A DNA stretch of 64,000 bases from Paenibacillus hamazuiensis. Lineage in GTDB: Bacteria; Bacillota; Bacilli; Paenibacillales; NBRC-103111. Below the pieces are notes generated by a model. That model was not told the DNA's origin, ran no database searches, and worked only from the letters and a program-made list of their open reading frames with translations. Shown one piece after another: positions 47,191 through 57,000 of the stretch; the first letter of the stretch is position 1, and each line of letters starts with the position of its first letter. Position numbers and translations under genes: made by a program. The stretch is taken from NCBI RefSeq assembly GCF_023276405.1, contig NZ_JALRMO010000001.1, positions 4,526,001 through 4,590,000 of the forward strand. Direction: 5' to 3'.

Positions 47191-48225
47191 TCAGAGCGCC
47201 TTAAGCCGCCCAGCCAGCCAATCGAACGATTGTCTGCCCGATATTTGATGTTTCCCGGGAAATAAATCCGCTGCAAAATGCGATTCTGCATTCATTTCGG
47301 CGTAAATTTCTTTGAGACGGTCTATAGCGGCGTGCACGTGGCGAACCGGGAAAATCCGGTCACCTTCGCCCGACTCGACGAACAGGTCCCTCGGGGCGAT
47401 CAGCCCGAGCAGATCAGGCTGCTCGGCATATGGAAGAATGCCGGGCAGGTAGTTGTCGATGCAGTGGTTCATCGCGAGAATGCTGCCCTGAAATGTATTC
47501 GTATAACCGCAAATCACCGTCGCGCGTATACGTTCATCCAAAGCCGCCGTGAAACCGCCGATCAGACCGCCGCCTGAAAATCCGAAGGTGCCGATCCTTG
47601 TGGCATCCGCATCCTCGCGGCTTTGCAAATAGTCGAGCGCTCTCATCGCCTCGTACACCCGGATGCCGGCCAGCGTTTTGCCGTACATGATCAGATGTGC
47701 GGATAATACGGCGCACGAGCTGCGTCCGCCGTCCGGGTCGGCTTCGATGTCCGCCGCAAGCCTTCTTGCACCGAAGCCCATAATTTCCGGAACGACGACC
47801 AGAAGTCCCCTGCGGACAAGTTCCACGGCAAAGCGCGAATGGATTCCCGGTTCATCCGGCAAGGTTCCGTCCGGCGCCATGCCAAGCGCATCTCTTTGCC
47901 CTTTGCCGTGCCCATGGCAGGCCAGAACGGCAGGCCATGGCCCCTCACCCGTCTTCGGTTTAAGCACATAGACGGGGACAAGTACCTGATCCATCGTCGT
48001 ATACTGCACGCGCTCCAGCACAAAGTCGCCGTAATCCTGCGTGTCCAGCAGCACCGGATTAAGAGGAGCCTTTTGCTCGGGGAATCCTCCCAGCGCCTGC
48101 ATCAGCCTGCTCTTCAGCGTCTCCCGAAGCTGTTTCGCGCTGCCTGCGGCAGCTTGGTTAAACGAGCGGCTCCGCTCCGCCTCGACATACAGATTTTGCA
48201 GAAACAAATCGGTATTAAAGCTCAT
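47191..48225 (-). CDS. Alpha/beta hydrolase (acetyl xylan esterase/Abhydrolase_7-like)
   Basis: Cytoplasmic serine hydrolase of 344 residues; no signal peptide. Nucleophile Ser in GTFGFSGGGL, acid Asp in VESGEGDRIFP, His in FPGKHQI. The lid/oxyanion region is ACHGHGKGQRDALG. Proteins of this type remove acetyl or other acyl groups from sugars. It is the last gene of the minus-strand cluster, 57 nt after the Gfo/Idh gene, with GGGAGGG before the ATG. The substrate is not defined. Confidence 0.85.
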   Translation of the reverse strand: MSFNTDLFLQNLYVEAERSRSFNQAAAGSAKQLRETLKSRLMQALGGFPEQKAPLNPVLLDTQDYGDFVLERVQYTTMDQVLVPVYVLKPKTGEGPWPAVLACHGHGKGQRDALGMAPDGTLPDEPGIHSRFAVELVRRGLLVVVPEIMGFGARRLAADIEADPDGGRSSCAVLSAHLIMYGKTLAGIRVYEAMRALDYLQSREDADATRIGTFGFSGGGLIGGFTAALDERIRATVICGYTNTFQGSILAMNHCIDNYLPGILPYAEQPDLLGLIAPRDLFVESGEGDRIFPVRHVHAAIDRLKEIYAEMNAESHFAADLFPGKHQISGRQSFDWLAGRLKAL

Positions 48226-48282
48226 CTATTTTCGCGCCCTCCCGTTTTGAGCTGGTCATGCCGTGAGGTTGCCCAAAAATCC

Positions 48283-49392
48283 TCACGCATCCACTTCCTC
48301 CAAGTATACCGCACGATTTTCGGCCATGGAACGGTATGCGGCAAAAACGGTTTGCAATGTGATCAGATTGTCGGCAGCGCTGTTTTCCGGCTCGCGGTTT
48401 TCCTCAATGGCCCGCATCAGCTCGCCCATCGTGCCCATAAAGGCGTGAGGGAACCATCTTCCCTCCAGCTTCGGCTCGTACAGACTCCCCAATTCCAATC
48501 GACCGCTGTAAAAACCGACCGTGTCCTCGCGCCCTTCGGGATAATTATAGAGCGCACCGTTTGTTCCCTTGACGATCCCTTCCGTCCCTTCAAAGCGGAA
48601 TGTCGCATACCAGTCGTCCTGCGGCATCCGGTTGTTGTGGTTATCGTGGACGAGCCCGCGGGCTTCCCCGGGGAATTTGATATGAATCATCGTCCGGGTT
48701 TCCCCACGGTAAGGCTGCCCCGGAAAACGCGCGCCGTCGGCATATACGTATTCGGGTCTGAGCCCGAGCACATAACGGATGCTGTCCAAATAATGAATGC
48801 TGTGGTACATGACCTCCAGCGTCGGCGTTTGCGTCAGCCAGGGCCAGTTTTCCCAATAAGTGCGGACATTGACCTGGATGGACGCCTGAAGCGGCTCGCC
48901 CAACCACCCGTTTTTCACGACGGAGCGGCTGGCCTGTATGCCCGGGGACCAGCGCATCTGCTGGTTGACCGCCGCCTTGATGCCGCACTCGGCGCATGCG
49001 CGCACAAGCTCTTTCGCGGCTCCGTAGCTTTCCGCGAGCGGCTTTTGACATAATAGATGCCTGCCGCTTTGCGCGGCCTGTATGGCGATTCCCGGCTGAA
49101 ACTTGGCCGGCACGGCGATGTCGACGATTTGCACCTCCGGATGCTTAAGCATCGCCTCAAGCGTAGGGAATACCGTAATGGAAGGATCGCCGCCCGCGGC
49201 CGCTTCCGCTTTGGCCGGATTGGCATCGTAGATACCGATAACGCGAAAGCCGGCCATCCGGTAAGCCGGCAAATGCGCGTGCACGACAATTTCCCCGGCT
49301 CCGACGATGCCGATCCCCATCGTGCGGTTTTGCGGCAGCTGCGGTTTATATGCAAGCTGCGGCTGCCCGCCATCAAGTTCGCCCAAACTCAT
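48283..49392 (-). CDS. Gfo/Idh/MocA family oxidoreductase
   Basis: NAD(P)-dependent sugar/inositol dehydrogenase family protein of 369 residues. The Rossmann motif GIGIVGAGEIV lies at about 26-36 after a 25-residue polar N-terminal extension. The usual catalytic EKP is CQKP here (LLCQKPLAES), with Gln for Glu. The C-terminal beta-sheet domain is present. AAGGAGGAGC precedes the ATG. It sits between a binding-protein-like gene and a hydrolase gene in one direction, and could oxidise or epimerise the sugar moiety handled by the cluster. Confidence 0.88.
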   Translation of the reverse strand: MSLGELDGGQPQLAYKPQLPQNRTMGIGIVGAGEIVVHAHLPAYRMAGFRVIGIYDANPAKAEAAAGGDPSITVFPTLEAMLKHPEVQIVDIAVPAKFQPGIAIQAAQSGRHLLCQKPLAESYGAAKELVRACAECGIKAAVNQQMRWSPGIQASRSVVKNGWLGEPLQASIQVNVRTYWENWPWLTQTPTLEVMYHSIHYLDSIRYVLGLRPEYVYADGARFPGQPYRGETRTMIHIKFPGEARGLVHDNHNNRMPQDDWYATFRFEGTEGIVKGTNGALYNYPEGREDTVGFYSGRLELGSLYEPKLEGRWFPHAFMGTMGELMRAIEENREPENSAADNLITLQTVFAAYRSMAENRAVYLEEVDA

Positions 49393-49417
49393 CGCAAGCT
49401 CCTCCTTATTCCTTCGA

Positions 49418-50671
49418 TCAACAGTGGCCGGCTTTTTTCAAAATAATCCGCACCTGTTCGGCCGCCTTTTCGAGCGCATCCGGCACGGAAACGCGAAGCC
49501 GCAAAGCATCGTCCGCCATTTGCGACAGGACTTCGTTTATTGCGGGATACTCCGGAATGGGCAGCGGACTGTTCACCTGCTTATGTACTTCTTCGATATG
49601 TTCGTAATACGGGAACTTTCGGCGCACCTCTTCGTCCCGCCACGTGGAAAGGCGCGTGCCGTTTCCTCCGCACAGTGACGTTGCTTTGTCCATAACCGCC
49701 GACGCCGTTTCCTTGATGAAACGGTAAGCCATGTCCGGGTTTCGGCTGCCTGCCGCGATGCCGAGAACCCAGTAAATATTCAGCGACATATGGCGGCCAC
49801 CCGGTCCATCCCCTCCCGGTATAAGGCCGGTCCGGACTTTTCCGGCGATCCGCGACACCCTGGGCATTTCCGCTACGGCGGCAAATCCGGCCCAATTCCA
49901 CATCATCGCGACGCCGCCTTGGGCAAAATAATTCCCGCTCCGCACGCTGTCCATCTCCAGCGCTTCCATTGGCACCACCCGGTGTTTGTGGATCAGGTCG
50001 ACCAAAAACTGCAGGGCCTCCTGCCCTTCGCAACGGTGAAATACGGGCTCCCAACCGGTCGTCACGAGTTCCCCTCCGCGGCTCCACAGATGAATGAGAA
50101 AGTCGTACACATTGTTGTGCCCGTCAGGATAAGACGCCGTCAAAGCTCCGTACAAACCTTCTTCGGGTCTTGTAAAAAATTTGGCGATATCGACAAACTG
50201 CGTCCAGGTGCGGGGCACAGCCAGCTCATACCCGAAGCGGCCCGAAAAAGCGGCCTTCTCCTGCGGATCGGAAAACAGATCGCTGCGGTAAATGAACATC
50301 TCCGGCCCGTCGTGATAAGCGATGCCGTACGTTTTCCCGTCCTCGCCGATCTGCAGCCCGCGCATGCTGGGTGCCCACGCGTCCGGCCAGCCCTCCGGCG
50401 GATCTTCGCGCAAATAGCCGTCAAGCGGCAGCAGATAACCTTGCCGAATCGCCTCCGGCAGCCAATCCGTCACGCACAAAAACAAATCGTGCCGGCCGGA
50501 AAGCGCTTCTTTTTCGACAAGCATCCGCTCGTAGAGCCGGTGTATTTCTTCAAATTCGCGGTCGATCTTCCAGCCGGGGTGGAGGTTTTCAAAGTGCTGC
50601 GCCTGCACTCCGAATGACGCTTCAAAACCGGCGAACTCCCGCGAGATCAGCTTCAGCCGTTTCGCTTCCAT
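49418..50671 (-). CDS. Solute-binding-protein homologue without signal peptide
   Basis: Family 1 sugar-binding-protein fold of 417 residues that begins where mature binding proteins normally begin: strand LKLISREFAGFE and helix QAQHFENLHPGW follow the start directly. There is no lysine/hydrophobic leader and no lipobox, and a GAGGGAGGG site 6-7 nt before the ATG makes this start convincing. Typical later segments include YGIAYHDGPEMFIYRSDLF and GGVAMMWNW. The protein should be cytosolic. No permease is nearby; neighbours are MaoC, CoA-transferase and Gfo/Idh genes. Possible roles: intracellular ligand carrier, sensor or enzyme subunit. Function unknown. Confidence 0.82.
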   Translation of the reverse strand: MEAKRLKLISREFAGFEASFGVQAQHFENLHPGWKIDREFEEIHRLYERMLVEKEALSGRHDLFLCVTDWLPEAIRQGYLLPLDGYLREDPPEGWPDAWAPSMRGLQIGEDGKTYGIAYHDGPEMFIYRSDLFSDPQEKAAFSGRFGYELAVPRTWTQFVDIAKFFTRPEEGLYGALTASYPDGHNNVYDFLIHLWSRGGELVTTGWEPVFHRCEGQEALQFLVDLIHKHRVVPMEALEMDSVRSGNYFAQGGVAMMWNWAGFAAVAEMPRVSRIAGKVRTGLIPGGDGPGGRHMSLNIYWVLGIAAGSRNPDMAYRFIKETASAVMDKATSLCGGNGTRLSTWRDEEVRRKFPYYEHIEEVHKQVNSPLPIPEYPAINEVLSQMADDALRLRVSVPDALEKAAEQVRIILKKAGHC

Positions 50672-50783
50672 GCAAGCCCTCCCTCAAAACACGATTCCAT
50701 TGCAGCAGGATGGGAAGCGGCAGTCGCCGCTTACGGTTGCTTCCCCATCAAAAGCCGGTACGAATAGTCCGATGCGCTGTGCG

Positions 50784-51233
50784 TCAATGTACGGTCTTTT
50801 TCCTCACCATGAGCAAATGCTCGCAGGCAAGCACCGTTTCGCCGCGCTGGTTGAACACCTCGCAGCGTTCGCTGACGATGCCGTATTCCGGCCGCTTCGG
50901 ATGATCCTTTTTTTCATGAATCGTCGCCCGTACCCGAATTGTATCCCCGATAAAAACCGGCTTCACAAAACGAAGCCGATCGTAGCCGTAGGAAAACGCC
51001 TCCGGATTGACCTCGGACGCCGTCATGCCGACCGCTACGCTGAAAATTAGCGTTCCGTGCGCGATGCGCTGGCCGAAATCCTGCTGCCGGCACCATTCGG
51101 CATCCATATGATGCGGGTAAAAATCGCCGGTTTGCCCGGCGTGCAGCACGATATCCGCCTCCGTCACCGTTCTGCCGAACGTCTCGCGCGCCGTCCCGAC
51201 TTCGTAGTCTTCAAAAAACAAGGTGCGAATCAT
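50784..51233 (-). CDS. MaoC-like hydratase
   Basis: Hot-dog-fold protein of 149 residues resembling (R)-specific enoyl-CoA hydratases. FEDYEVG at the N-terminus is typical; catalytic-type residues are Asp and His in [14 protein letters not shown], with [12 protein letters not shown] following. It should hydrate a CoA thioester. It overlaps the CoA-transferase stop by ATGA, so the two are translationally coupled and probably act in sequence. Confidence 0.88.
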   Translation of the reverse strand: MIRTLFFEDYEVGTARETFGRTVTEADIVLHAGQTGDFYPHHMDAEWCRQQDFGQRIAHGTLIFSVAVGMTASEVNPEAFSYGYDRLRFVKPVFIGDTIRVRATIHEKKDHPKRPEYGIVSERCEVFNQRGETVLACEHLLMVRKKTVH

Positions 51234-52570
51234 CCGCCGAACACCTCCGCTTTGATTTTGCTGTTATGCTCGCCGATTTTCGGTGCGCCTACGGGGGAGA
51301 GCAGCATCTTGCCGTCGATGCGGATCGGGCAGCGCGTTGTCGCGAGCGCCGCCCCGCTGCCGTTGACCGTCGTTTGCGTCATATGCAGGGCGCGGAAAGC
51401 TTCATGCTCCAGCAGCTGCTTCCAATTCAGCACGTCGGCGCACCAATAATCCGCCGGCTCCAGGCGGAAAATCCAGTATGCCGTGGGCCGTTTTGCCAAA
51501 TGGCCGCTGAGAATGGCTTTGATTTCGTCCCTGCACGTAAACCAGGTGGACGGATCGTGAAAAGCCGCCAGAGCCTCGCACTCAAGCAGCTGTCCAAGCT
51601 GGATGACCGACCCCATCGCCAAAGCGATGTAACCGTCCGAAGTCCGGTAAATGCCGTATGGCGCTCCCAGGTAAGCGTGGGCGTTATTGACCGCACTTCT
51701 CTCCGGCAGCTTGCCTCCGTCGTTCAGATGCGTGGTCAACACCTCGAACTGCAAATCGAGGATCGATTCGAGCAGGCTGACCTCGACATACCCTCCCTTA
51801 CCCGTCACTCCCCGCCGCACGAGGCAGGCGAGAATGCCCTGCGCCAGGTGCGCGCCGGCAAACATATCGGCGACGGACAGGCCGAAAGGAACCGGCGGCT
51901 GACCGGCGTCCCCGTTCAGCCAGGCGAGCCCGGAGAGCGACTGGACGAGCAGATCCTGGCCGGGCTTGCCGCTCCATGGGCCGGTTTTGCCGTAGCCGGT
52001 AATTTCACCGTAAACAAGCCGGGGGTTCCATTCGCGAACAGCCTCGTAATGCAGGCCGATTCTTTCGATCACCCCGGGACGAAAGTTTTGGATCATCACG
52101 TCCGCCTTTTCGATCAAAGCGCGAACGAACCGGAGGTCGTCCGGGTTTTTCAGATTGGCGGAAACGCTTTCCTTGTTGCGGTTGATCGAATGAAACAACG
52201 TGCTGTCCCCATCCAGCTCCAGGTTGGAAATGTACAGCCTGCGGCACAAATCGCCGCCGTCGGGGCGTTCCACCTTGATCACTCTGGCCCCCAGATCGGC
52301 AAGCCGCAAAGCGGCAGACGGACCCGATAAAAACTGGGAAAAATCGAGGACAAGCAATCCTTCCAAAGGTTTGAAGCTCTCCGGCGTGCCGCTGTCAACC
52401 TGCGGTCGGACATGGTCTTCTCTTCCAAGGCCATCCGCCGGGTCGGAGACGTTTCTCGGCCCGCGACCGGCCGGCGGGTAAACGTCCCCCCGCGGTTCAA
52501 AGCGTGCCGGCGGAGGGGAACCTGGCTGCGGTTCAAACCCGTCCGACGAAATGGAATCCGCTGCTGCCAT
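51230..52570 (-). CDS. Family III CoA-transferase (CaiB/BaiF)
   Basis: CoA-transferase of about 446 residues. After a Pro/Gly/Arg-rich N-terminal extension of about 65 residues, the family core starts at [20 protein letters not shown] and continues with [11 protein letters not shown]; the catalytic Asp is that of [13 protein letters not shown]. The C-terminus is shorter than in formyl-CoA transferase. ATG at 52570, 8 nt after AAAGGGG, is preferred to the GTG at 52579. It would move CoA onto a carboxylic acid, giving the thioester for the MaoC hydratase. The extension is unusual and may be disordered. Confidence 0.88.
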   Translation of the reverse strand: MAAADSISSDGFEPQPGSPPPARFEPRGDVYPPAGRGPRNVSDPADGLGREDHVRPQVDSGTPESFKPLEGLLVLDFSQFLSGPSAALRLADLGARVIKVERPDGGDLCRRLYISNLELDGDSTLFHSINRNKESVSANLKNPDDLRFVRALIEKADVMIQNFRPGVIERIGLHYEAVREWNPRLVYGEITGYGKTGPWSGKPGQDLLVQSLSGLAWLNGDAGQPPVPFGLSVADMFAGAHLAQGILACLVRRGVTGKGGYVEVSLLESILDLQFEVLTTHLNDGGKLPERSAVNNAHAYLGAPYGIYRTSDGYIALAMGSVIQLGQLLECEALAAFHDPSTWFTCRDEIKAILSGHLAKRPTAYWIFRLEPADYWCADVLNWKQLLEHEAFRALHMTQTTVNGSGAALATTRCPIRIDGKMLLSPVGAPKIGEHNSKIKAEVFGG

Positions 52571-52575
52571 ACGTG

Positions 52576-53730
52576 TCACCCCTTTGCGATAGTTAACGAG
52601 TCCCGGTACAAGCGCTTCATCCGTTCGAGAGCCTCGCCGGGATTGCCGCCCTGCATCATATATTCGCGGACATGGTCCCCGGCCCGGTCTTGAAAATGCA
52701 AATATCCGTTATACCTCGGCCGCACATAAGCCCGGTCAAGAGCAGGCAGCGTGCGGATAAAATAATCTCCCGTCCGCCGGTTCGTCTCGTCGCAAGTCCA
52801 TGCGCTGCGGTGTCCCGGCTGTCCGCCGCTTTCCGCATACAGCGTCCGCTGAATTTCGGGAGACGCGGCAAACTGCGCATATTTCAACGCTTCATCCTTA
52901 TGCTTGCAGGAGGAGGAGATTGCGAGGCCGGTTCCGCCGAGCGTCGAGCGCAGCCGGCCGGATTCGCCGAATGCGACCAGGTCGCCGAAGGACAGGCGAT
53001 GTTTTCCATAGCCTTCGCGCGCATAGTTGGAATAGCCGTAGGCGAACGGGCAGTATCCGATCTCATCCGTGCCGGCCATCGCTTCGTATACCGCAATCGG
53101 GTTCCAGCGGAATATGTCCGGCCGGCAGAGCGCAGCAAGCTCCCGCATCGTTTCGAGCGCTGCGCGTCCGACATCGTTCGAGACAACCTCATCTTCCCCG
53201 GCAAAAGGTTCTTCCCCATGAGCCAGACAAAACATGTAAAAATTCATCAGGCTGTCGATCGGAATGGCCGCGAAGGCGACGATATTTTTTCCGGCGAGCC
53301 GGAGCAGCTCCTGCCAGTTCCCCGGCACCTGCATGCCGTGCCGCTGCAAAACGTCCTCCCGCCAGGAGGCGACCGGAGTTGCCGCATCGATAGCCAGCGC
53401 CGTTTGGCAGCCGTCAAACAGGTAACTCTCGTGGGATTTTCCGACGGAATGGTCCGCCTGATCCCGCATAAATTCCACGGGGATATATTCGTTTAAAGGC
53501 AGCAGCACGCGCGACCGGGTTGCGAAGCCCGCCCAAGGATGATCGATCACCAGCAGGTCGTATCGTTCGATTAACGACTGGATCGGCTTGTCTGCGAATT
53601 CCTGCAACGACCGTTTGTCCCATTCGATCGAAACGTCCGGATACATCTCGGAAAAACGCTGCGAAGTCGCGACCATCGGAACGTATCCGCGCGTATGATT
53701 CCATGTAATGCCGCGAAGTACGACGCTCAT
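52576..53730 (-). CDS. Second solute-binding-protein homologue without signal peptide
   Basis: Binding-protein fold of 384 residues starting at the mature domain: [12 protein letters not shown] at residues 5-16, then [10 protein letters not shown] and [13 protein letters not shown]. No leader or lipobox; GGAGGTG lies 5 nt before the ATG. Later segments ([42 protein letters not shown]) fit family 1 binding proteins. I recall similar proteins, annotated as extracellular binding proteins, beside CoA-transferase genes in other bacteria, but cannot check. It shares little sequence with the 49418-50671 protein. It ends 5 nt before the CoA-transferase ATG. Cytosolic role unknown. Confidence 0.8.
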   Translation of the reverse strand: MSVVLRGITWNHTRGYVPMVATSQRFSEMYPDVSIEWDKRSLQEFADKPIQSLIERYDLLVIDHPWAGFATRSRVLLPLNEYIPVEFMRDQADHSVGKSHESYLFDGCQTALAIDAATPVASWREDVLQRHGMQVPGNWQELLRLAGKNIVAFAAIPIDSLMNFYMFCLAHGEEPFAGEDEVVSNDVGRAALETMRELAALCRPDIFRWNPIAVYEAMAGTDEIGYCPFAYGYSNYAREGYGKHRLSFGDLVAFGESGRLRSTLGGTGLAISSSCKHKDEALKYAQFAASPEIQRTLYAESGGQPGHRSAWTCDETNRRTGDYFIRTLPALDRAYVRPRYNGYLHFQDRAGDHVREYMMQGGNPGEALERMKRLYRDSLTIAKG

Positions 53731-54025
53731 GTAACACCTCCATTAGAATTGCCGGCAATCCGGCTCCGGCACGTACGCTAACGGACCGGGATGCCGTTGT
53801 TCGGCCGATTTTCCGGCATCGAAATTTTAACGGACAGGATTGACGTTACCCGGCCTTTCGAATATGATTGACGGGCTTTTTCAGTGATATAACGTCATCT
53901 CGGTCCACGGCACCCGGAATTTTGCCCTCCCCGGCACAAATAACGCCCGTGGTGTCCGTTGCGACGGGACGGTTCGTCCTGCAGAGGTCGGGATCGGACA
54001 ACCGTCCGCATCTGCGGCAAATCAA
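53731..54025. other. Intergenic region between the GH106-like and binding-protein-like genes
   Basis: About 295 bp. The GGAGGTG ribosome site of the downstream gene is clear. Otherwise no hairpin with a T-run, no repeat and no convincing promoter were found, so it is uncertain whether the two genes share a transcript. Confidence 0.4.
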
Positions 54026-57000
54026 TCAAACGTCCGACTCTCCGGCCAAAATCCGCACCGGGCCATATAGTCCGCCGGAGGGGAACCATATCTGCCATTC
54101 CCGCTCCTCCTCCGCCCGCTCCCGGCTCCAGTAGGTTACAGCCGGATTTCCGCCGACCAGACTGGTCGGCCTGCCGATTTCGTAGTGAGTGCCGAGCGTG
54201 TTCGTCACCCGGATACGAAGCCGGTGTCGGCCTCCGGCGAGCTGCGGGAGCGCAAACCGGTATGGCCTCCACAGCCGTACCCCGAGCGGCTCGCCGTCCA
54301 GCCAAACCTCCGCGGTGCCCCGGACGTGACCGAGATCAAGCTCTCCTTCGTCAAGCGCCGGCGCCTCGAAAACCGTTTCGTATTCCACCGCCCCGCTGTG
54401 ATGCGGCAGGCACAGTGCGGTTCGCCAGTCGCCGAGCGCTCCTTGCGCCGGGACCGTTTCGAAGCGGATCGGCGCGAGCAAAACGGCGGCCTCCGTAAGC
54501 GGGCCGTCCGGTATAACCTTGACGGCGGCAACGGTCCCGGCCGGCTGCGGCGCAAACCGGACAACGCCGCCGCTTGCTTCAGCCTCAGCGCCGCCGATCC
54601 AAACGCGCATCTCCCCCGCACAAACGATGCGCATGCTTGCTGCGCCGGCGGGCAGCGGGAAGCGCAGCCATACCGGACGGCCGATTGCCGCAGGGTCGGC
54701 CGAGAAAGCGAGCGGCTTCGGCTCCGGAACGGAGTCCGGCATAAGCCAGCCTACCATCGGCAGCGGGTGGGGCCTGGCCGAGATCCACAGCGACTCCGTT
54801 TCCGCAAACTGCAGCACGGAGAAATGATGAATGCCCGGCGGCTGCCCCTGATCGTCGGCCCAGTCCTCCCCGGTGCAAAACGAAATCGTCTCGCCGTCCG
54901 CATGCTCGACCAGTCCGTCAGCGAACACCTCTCCCTTGCCTTCGGGCAAAGCGAATTTGATTTCGTTGACGCCATAACGCCACCATGCCGTCACATCGAC
55001 TTCCTCCTGGCCCTGGCGGATATACGGGTTGAAGTCTCCGTGCTCGGTCACCTTCGTTCCGTTCACGAACAGCGCCGCCCTGCCGCGAGCCGCGAATACG
55101 AGGCGCACCCGCCGGATAGGACGGTCGCCGGCGCTTTCGATCCGCTTCACCAGGCTCGACTGCGGATGCGGGTTTCGCGCGAACAGCCATTTCGGAAGCG
55201 GCGGCCTCGCTAGGCGATTTACCTCAACGGCCGCCCGAATGGCCCCATTGCCGATCGCTTCGGCCTTGAGCAGCAGCTCGTTGGCGCCCTCCCGCAGCCG
55301 GATCCAGGCCGTCCGCTCCTCCGGCCCTCCGCTCCATTCGATTTCCGCCCCGTTGATCCGGCCGGACAGGTTCGAGTTACTTTCCGCGCGGATCCAGTAG
55401 CGCCCCGCTTCCGGTGCAAGCACAAAGGTTTTGGCCCAAACGGCATCGCCTTTCTTCGCCTCGCCGAGATTCAGAAACCGGCGCGGCACCCGGCCCATCC
55501 GGCCCGCCCAGGAACGCATGGACAAATCGCCGAATACATTGCTGTACACCTTCGGCGCGCAGCGCGATTTTTCGAACGAATCCCCTGGGCATACGTGCCA
55601 GCAAGCGGATTCACTCCACAATCGCGGCAGCCAGCCATCTCCCGCCTCGTCCAGGTCCGGCAGATGCCAGCCTTCCTTCTCCCCGTCCGTCCCCTCGGCC
55701 TCCGTCCGCACGTTCACCATGCGCCGTTCGACCGGCAAAAACCCGCCTTTCTCCCCATGCAGATCAAAATCGCCGTACCGGTTATCCAGCGTCGGCTCCA
55801 CGCGGATACGCCAGCCGTCCGCCGGCAGCTCCAGCTTCGGCACCGATGCGGACCATGGGCGAACCGGAGCGGGAAACGGAGTTGTTCGTCCGCCGTCTCC
55901 CGCAACCTCCGCCATGCGCTCTGCGGAGGCCGGCATCGGCTCCTTTCCGGCGCAAACGATCAAAGCCGCAGGCCACGAGACGAATGGAACCCGCAGCCTG
56001 ATCCAATCGCCTTCCCGCTTGTAAGCAAGCGGTCGGGCGCTGCCGGTGACCGGGTCCCAAAGCTGCGGCACGCGGTCCGTCTTGAGGCGGTAAACGGCCG
56101 GCTCCGGCATAACCGTTTCCGGGCAAGCCGGCTGATGCATCGCCAGCAGCGCTCCGTTTTCCGGCAGCAGCAGGAAAATGTCGGCATCCCCGGTTCTGCG
56201 GTGCAGCGATTCACCCGGACCTTCCGCTCTCGCCGGAACGCGGGCTTGCACCAGGGCGGCCGCTTCCTCGGCCGTATCGACGTAAATGGCCCCGCCAAGG
56301 TCCCGCTCCGCCTCCGGCACGGCGACGGCGATCACGAGCCCGCCCTGCCCGAGCCAATCTTCGATCCGCTCGCGTGCTGCGTCACCCATAACCGTCGTAC
56401 CGCACAGCAGAAGGGCGGAAAACCGTTCGTCCGTGATTCGCAGCTTCGCCCCTTCGGATACCGCCTTCTCCAACGCGCTGTCGTCGGCGATATCGAAATC
56501 GATCCGCGCTTTCTTCAGAACGCCGGGCTGTACACTGTCCCGGCGGTTCCAGCCGCCCGCGATGCTTCGGTAGACGTTTTGAATATGCGTCACCTGACCG
56601 TTCGGCTCCCGGTTCGCCACTCCCATCGGATGCTCGCCCGGTTTGCCGTCCGCGAGCGACATATACCCGCACACCGCATAGGACGGGTAATGTACGGCCA
56701 CGTCGCAAACATGCGTCCCTTGACTGAGCAAAAAGCAAATGCGGCTGATCGTATCGGCAAATACCGGATAATGCTCAAAATACGGCTGCCGCCACCCCGT
56801 ATCGGGCGGGGCCCACTCCCACCAGCCGCCCCGCGTACTGTAGTAGACCGCATGCGGACTGTATACCGTCGCCCCGGCCTGAAACCACGGGATCAGCCAA
56901 TGCATCGTTTCCTCGAGCGTACCGCCCCAGCCGCTGGAATGGAACGCTTCCAAAAATACCCGCGAATTCCGGTCACCGTGCAAATGTGCTATCGACGAAT

